From contig JAHZHX010000093.1 of assembly GCA_019420065.1 (NCBI GenBank), forward strand, positions 1-5,282: a stretch of 5,282 bases of DNA, read 5' to 3'. Of this stretch, positions 3,296 through 5,282 are shown in pieces. Positions within the stretch are counted from its first letter, which is position 1, and each line of letters starts with the position of its first letter. Source of the stretch: Clostridiales bacterium. Lineage in GTDB: Bacteria; Bacillota; Clostridia; Christensenellales; Aristaeellaceae. The notes beneath the pieces are model-generated. The model was not told the DNA's origin. It saw nothing but the letters and a program-made list of their open reading frames with translations, and ran no database searches. Both the position numbers and the translations under genes were made by a program.

Positions 3296-5282
3296 ATGAT
3301 CTGCGTATACCCCGCCGCCTGCACGGACTTCTCCGGCAATGGGCTGGGCGTGGTGCAGCCGCAGTCCTGCACGGTCACCGAAACTCTCAACGGCGAATGG
3401 GAGCTGACCCTCGTCCATCCCATCGACGAATACGGGAAATGGACGCGGCTGAGCGAGGGGAACATCCTGCGCGCACCGGTGCCCGCGGCCATGACGCCCC
3501 GCATCCGGATTTCCGTACCGGGCGAGGATACCCGCCGCGATGTGTATCAGGTGGACACGGATACGCCCGAAGCCTCCGTGCGGGGCGGTACGCTGCGCCT
3601 GCGCACAGGACCCGGCGAAGGGTATTCCGTGCTCAAGCAGTACGCCAACGGAACCGAGGTACAGGTGCTTTCCAAAACCAACGCACAGTGGTACGAGGTT
3701 GTTCTCCCGGATGGAAAGCGCGGGTACATGTCAACGACGTTTTTGCGCTATGTCCGGACGGAGGGGTCCGTATCCGAAGCAGTCAACGCCGTGGTGGATG
3801 CCCGCCAGCTGCGCGACCAGCCCTTCCGCATCTATCGCGTCGTCCCGGAGCTAAGCAAGGTCACGGTCTACGCCCGCCATATCTTCTATGACCTTTTGGA
3901 CAACATGGTCAAATCCCTCAGGCCCTCGCCCTCCGCGGTGGGGGCCTCCGCCGTGCAGGGGCTTGCCTCCGCATGCCTTTCCGGGCACGGTTTCACCTTC
4001 TATTCCGACCTGACCTCCACGGCGCAGGACGTGAGCCTTGAGAACGTCAACCCCGTGGAAGCCCTGCTGGGCGAGGGCGGGCTGGCGGAGAAGTACGGTG
4101 GGGAGCTGACGCGGGACTGGTTTGACGTGTTTCTGGTCCAGCGCGTGGGCGCGGACAGCGACGTGCAGATCCGGGAGGGGAAGAATCTCACGGGCATCTC
4201 CTACGACGTGGACGAGACGGACGTGGTTACCCGCATCATGCCCACCGGCGAGGACGCGGACGGCAACCTCCTCTACCTGCCGGAATTGTATATCGACAGC
4301 CCGAACATCGGCGCGTACACGCACCCGAAGTGGATTCATCTGGCGGTCAGCGAGGCCAGGGAAGTGACGGACGGCGATACGCCGAAGAGCAGGGATCAGT
4401 GCTACGCCGAACTGCGCAATGCTGCCCAAACGGAATATGAAAACGGCTGCGACCTGCCCACGGTGACGCTCAAGGTGGACTTCGTCAACTGCGCCGATAC
4501 CGAGGAATACCGGCAGTACGGGTTCCTTCAGAACATCTTTCTTGGCGACAGCGTGCGCGTCGTCGCCCGGCGCATCGGGGTGGAAGTTTCCCTGCGCATG
4601 ACGCAGTACACCTACGACTGCCTGACGCAAAAGTACACCGCCGTAACGCTGGGCACCTCCGCGGACACGCTGGAGGGCAGTATGATCTCCGCGCGGCAGC
4701 TGGCCAGCGGGTCCATCACCGGCATGAAGCTGGCGCTCAACTCCGTGGGCAGCGGCCAGCTGCAAAGCGGTTCGGTCGGATCGCTCCAGATCAAAAACGC
4801 GGCCATCAGCGGCGCGCATATTCAGGACGCCTGCATCACCCGCGCCCACATCGCAGAGGCGCTCATCGACACGTTAAACGTGAACGCGCTTGCCGCCGTG
4901 ACGGCCAGAATCAAGGAGCTGGCCGCGGGCAGCGTCACGGCCGACGACCTCTACGCCTCCGTGGCCATGATCGCCGCGGCGCAGCTGACCACGGCCAATA
5001 TCGTGAGCGCGGACATCCGCTGGGCGGACATCGAGGCGCTCACCGCCAGCATCGCACAGATCAGCAAAGCGCAGATCACCGCCGCCGCCATCGACGAGGC
5101 CAACATCGACTGGGCGGCCATCACCACGCTTACGGCGGCCACGGCGGAGATCGTCAAGGCACAGATGCGGACCGCCGATATCGACTGGTCGCACATCAAG
5201 GACCTGGCCACCGATACCGCCGTCATCACCCAGGGCACGGCGGGGGAGCTCTACATCGCGCGGCTGGCCGTGACCGAGGCGA
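3296..5282 (+). CDS. Phage tail-associated protein (Prophage_tail/Tal-type) with embedded SH3 domain, 3' partial
   Basis: Open to the window edge, giving 662 complete codons. ATG 3296 follows GGGAGG (3282-3287) with 8-base spacing. The N-terminus (MICVYPAACTDFSGNGLGVV, then ETLNGEWELTLVHPID) is typical of the phage minor structural protein / prophage endopeptidase tail family, which sits below Dit at the tail tip and contacts or degrades the cell wall. Residues about 95-153 form a complete bacterial SH3 domain (GGTLRLRTGPGEGYSVLKQY ... GTEVQVL ... WYEV..PDGKRGYMSTTFL). The tail fold resumes with QLRDQPFRIYRVVPELSKVT (171-190) and runs to about 455. From 461 on the chain is decapeptide and then 30-residue repeats, suggesting an elongated shaft. 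High GC and codon use match Dit rather than the cassette. I see no certain catalytic residues, so peptidase activity is not claimed. Confidence 0.88.
   Translation, partial: MICVYPAACTDFSGNGLGVVQPQSCTVTETLNGEWELTLVHPIDEYGKWTRLSEGNILRAPVPAAMTPRIRISVPGEDTRRDVYQVDTDTPEASVRGGTLRLRTGPGEGYSVLKQYANGTEVQVLSKTNAQWYEVVLPDGKRGYMSTTFLRYVRTEGSVSEAVNAVVDARQLRDQPFRIYRVVPELSKVTVYARHIFYDLLDNMVKSLRPSPSAVGASAVQGLASACLSGHGFTFYSDLTSTAQDVSLENVNPVEALLGEGGLAEKYGGELTRDWFDVFLVQRVGADSDVQIREGKNLTGISYDVDETDVVTRIMPTGEDADGNLLYLPELYIDSPNIGAYTHPKWIHLAVSEAREVTDGDTPKSRDQCYAELRNAAQTEYENGCDLPTVTLKVDFVNCADTEEYRQYGFLQNIFLGDSVRVVARRIGVEVSLRMTQYTYDCLTQKYTAVTLGTSADTLEGSMISARQLASGSITGMKLALNSVGSGQLQSGSVGSLQIKNAAISGAHIQDACITRAHIAEALIDTLNVNALAAVTARIKELAAGSVTADDLYASVAMIAAAQLTTANIVSADIRWADIEALTASIAQISKAQITAAAIDEANIDWAAITTLTAATAEIVKAQMRTADIDWSHIKDLATDTAVITQGTAGELYIARLAVTEA
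3578..3754 (+). other. SH3b domain coding segment inside the tail protein
   Basis: It encodes residues 95-153 of the Tal-type protein. The signature is LRLRTGPGEGYSVL (99-113), GTEVQVL (119-125), W132-YEV, PDGKRGY (138-144) and a closing MSTTFLRYV, the standard order of strands in bacterial SH3 domains (SH3_3 type). These domains bind cell-wall peptides or other ligands and are usually terminal in lysins; here the domain sits between two parts of the tail N-terminal region. Confidence 0.85.
4676..4885 (+). repeat. Seven in-phase decapeptide repeats in the Tal-type protein
   Basis: Residues 461-530 split exactly into seven ten-residue units: GSMISARQLA, SGSITGMKLA, LNSVGSGQLQ, SGSVGSLQIK, NAAISGAHIQ, DACITRAHIA, EALIDTLNVN. 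Position 4 is Ile/Val in all seven and position 9 is hydrophobic in all but the first unit-edge variants (L, L, L, I, I, I, V). Such a strict period suggests a beta-solenoid or trimeric beta-prism shaft, as in phage tail fibres. The DNA units have diverged, so the repeat is kept at protein level. Confidence 0.75.
4979..5233 (+). repeat. Thirty-residue repeats (2 full, 1 shortened) in the Tal-type protein
   Basis: Residues 562-591 (AQLTTANIVSADIRWADIEA...), 592-621 (AQITAAAIDEANIDWAAITT...) and 622-646 (AQMRTADIDWSHIKDLATDT...) align as one repeat. The shared pattern is AQ-hydrophobic-x-x-A-x-I ... A-x-I-x-W-x-x-I-x-x-L-x-x-x-x-A-x-I-x-K/Q. The third copy lacks five residues before the I-D-W segment. 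Thirty is three times the ten-residue period upstream, so both arrays probably share one structural rise. Confidence 0.7.

Noticed and set aside
3190..3891. Plus-strand frame of 233 codons from ATG 3190, with a modest AGAGGA site upstream
   Set aside because: It runs through the terminator hairpin and then overlaps the Tal gene in another frame, giving an Arg/Pro-rich nonsense product. The Tal frame has the better ribosome binding site and clear domains.
3851..4849. Minus-strand open frame of 332 codons opposite the Tal gene
   Set aside because: It is the antisense shadow of the SH3-containing tail protein; the translation is low-complexity Arg/Ala/Val/His-rich and has no family signature.
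1..5282. CRISPR array, tRNA or rRNA
   Set aside because: No regularly spaced direct repeats with unique spacers, no cloverleaf-like segment and no rRNA-like sequence were found on either strand by eye.

Overview
The window looks like part of a prophage or temperate siphophage from a fairly GC-rich Gram-positive bacterium, probably a Clostridia-like Firmicute. The grounds are strong purine-rich ribosome binding sites (GGAGG type), sigma-A-type promoters, and a tape measure / distal tail (Dit) / tail-associated protein (Tal) order on one strand, as in siphophages of low-GC Gram-positives. The host assignment is inference; no host gene is present. All supported genes lie on the + strand.

Layout. 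Positions 2-169 hold the C-terminal end of an upstream tail protein, most likely the tape measure protein. It overlaps by 4 bases (ATGA) a complete Dit gene (166-864). The next tail gene, a Prophage_tail/Tal-type protein carrying an embedded bacterial SH3 domain, starts at 3296 and runs off the window. Dit and Tal genes are normally adjacent. Here about 2.4 kb of clearly AT-richer DNA (roughly 42-50% GC in sampled lines, against up to about 77% in the Tal gene) separates them.

The intervening cassette (about 865-3270) carries toxin-antitoxin genes. First is a RelB/DinJ-type ribbon-helix-helix antitoxin (927-1169) with its own promoter, whose -35 box lies inside a perfect inverted repeat. An in-frame stop appears to shorten it, and it is followed by what looks like the eroded start of a RelE/ParE-type toxin (to about 1325). 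Second is a complete darT-darG pair (1434-2057 and 2060-3157) with its own promoter, strong ribosome binding sites and a Rho-independent terminator at 3239-3268. DarT ADP-ribosylates thymidine in single-stranded DNA. DarG removes the mark through its macro domain and also binds the toxin. DarTG systems are established anti-phage defence modules.

Interpretation. The cassette has the structure of a moron: an independently transcribed, compositionally foreign insert in a phage structural operon. Its likely benefit is prophage maintenance and/or defence of the lysogen against competing phages. The darTG families are known; the interest lies in the placement, the decayed companion toxin-antitoxin locus, and a terminator in the middle of a tail operon. 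The long Tal reading frame stays open to the window edge. Its C-terminal part is built of decapeptide and 30-residue repeats typical of elongated tail-tip or fibre shafts.
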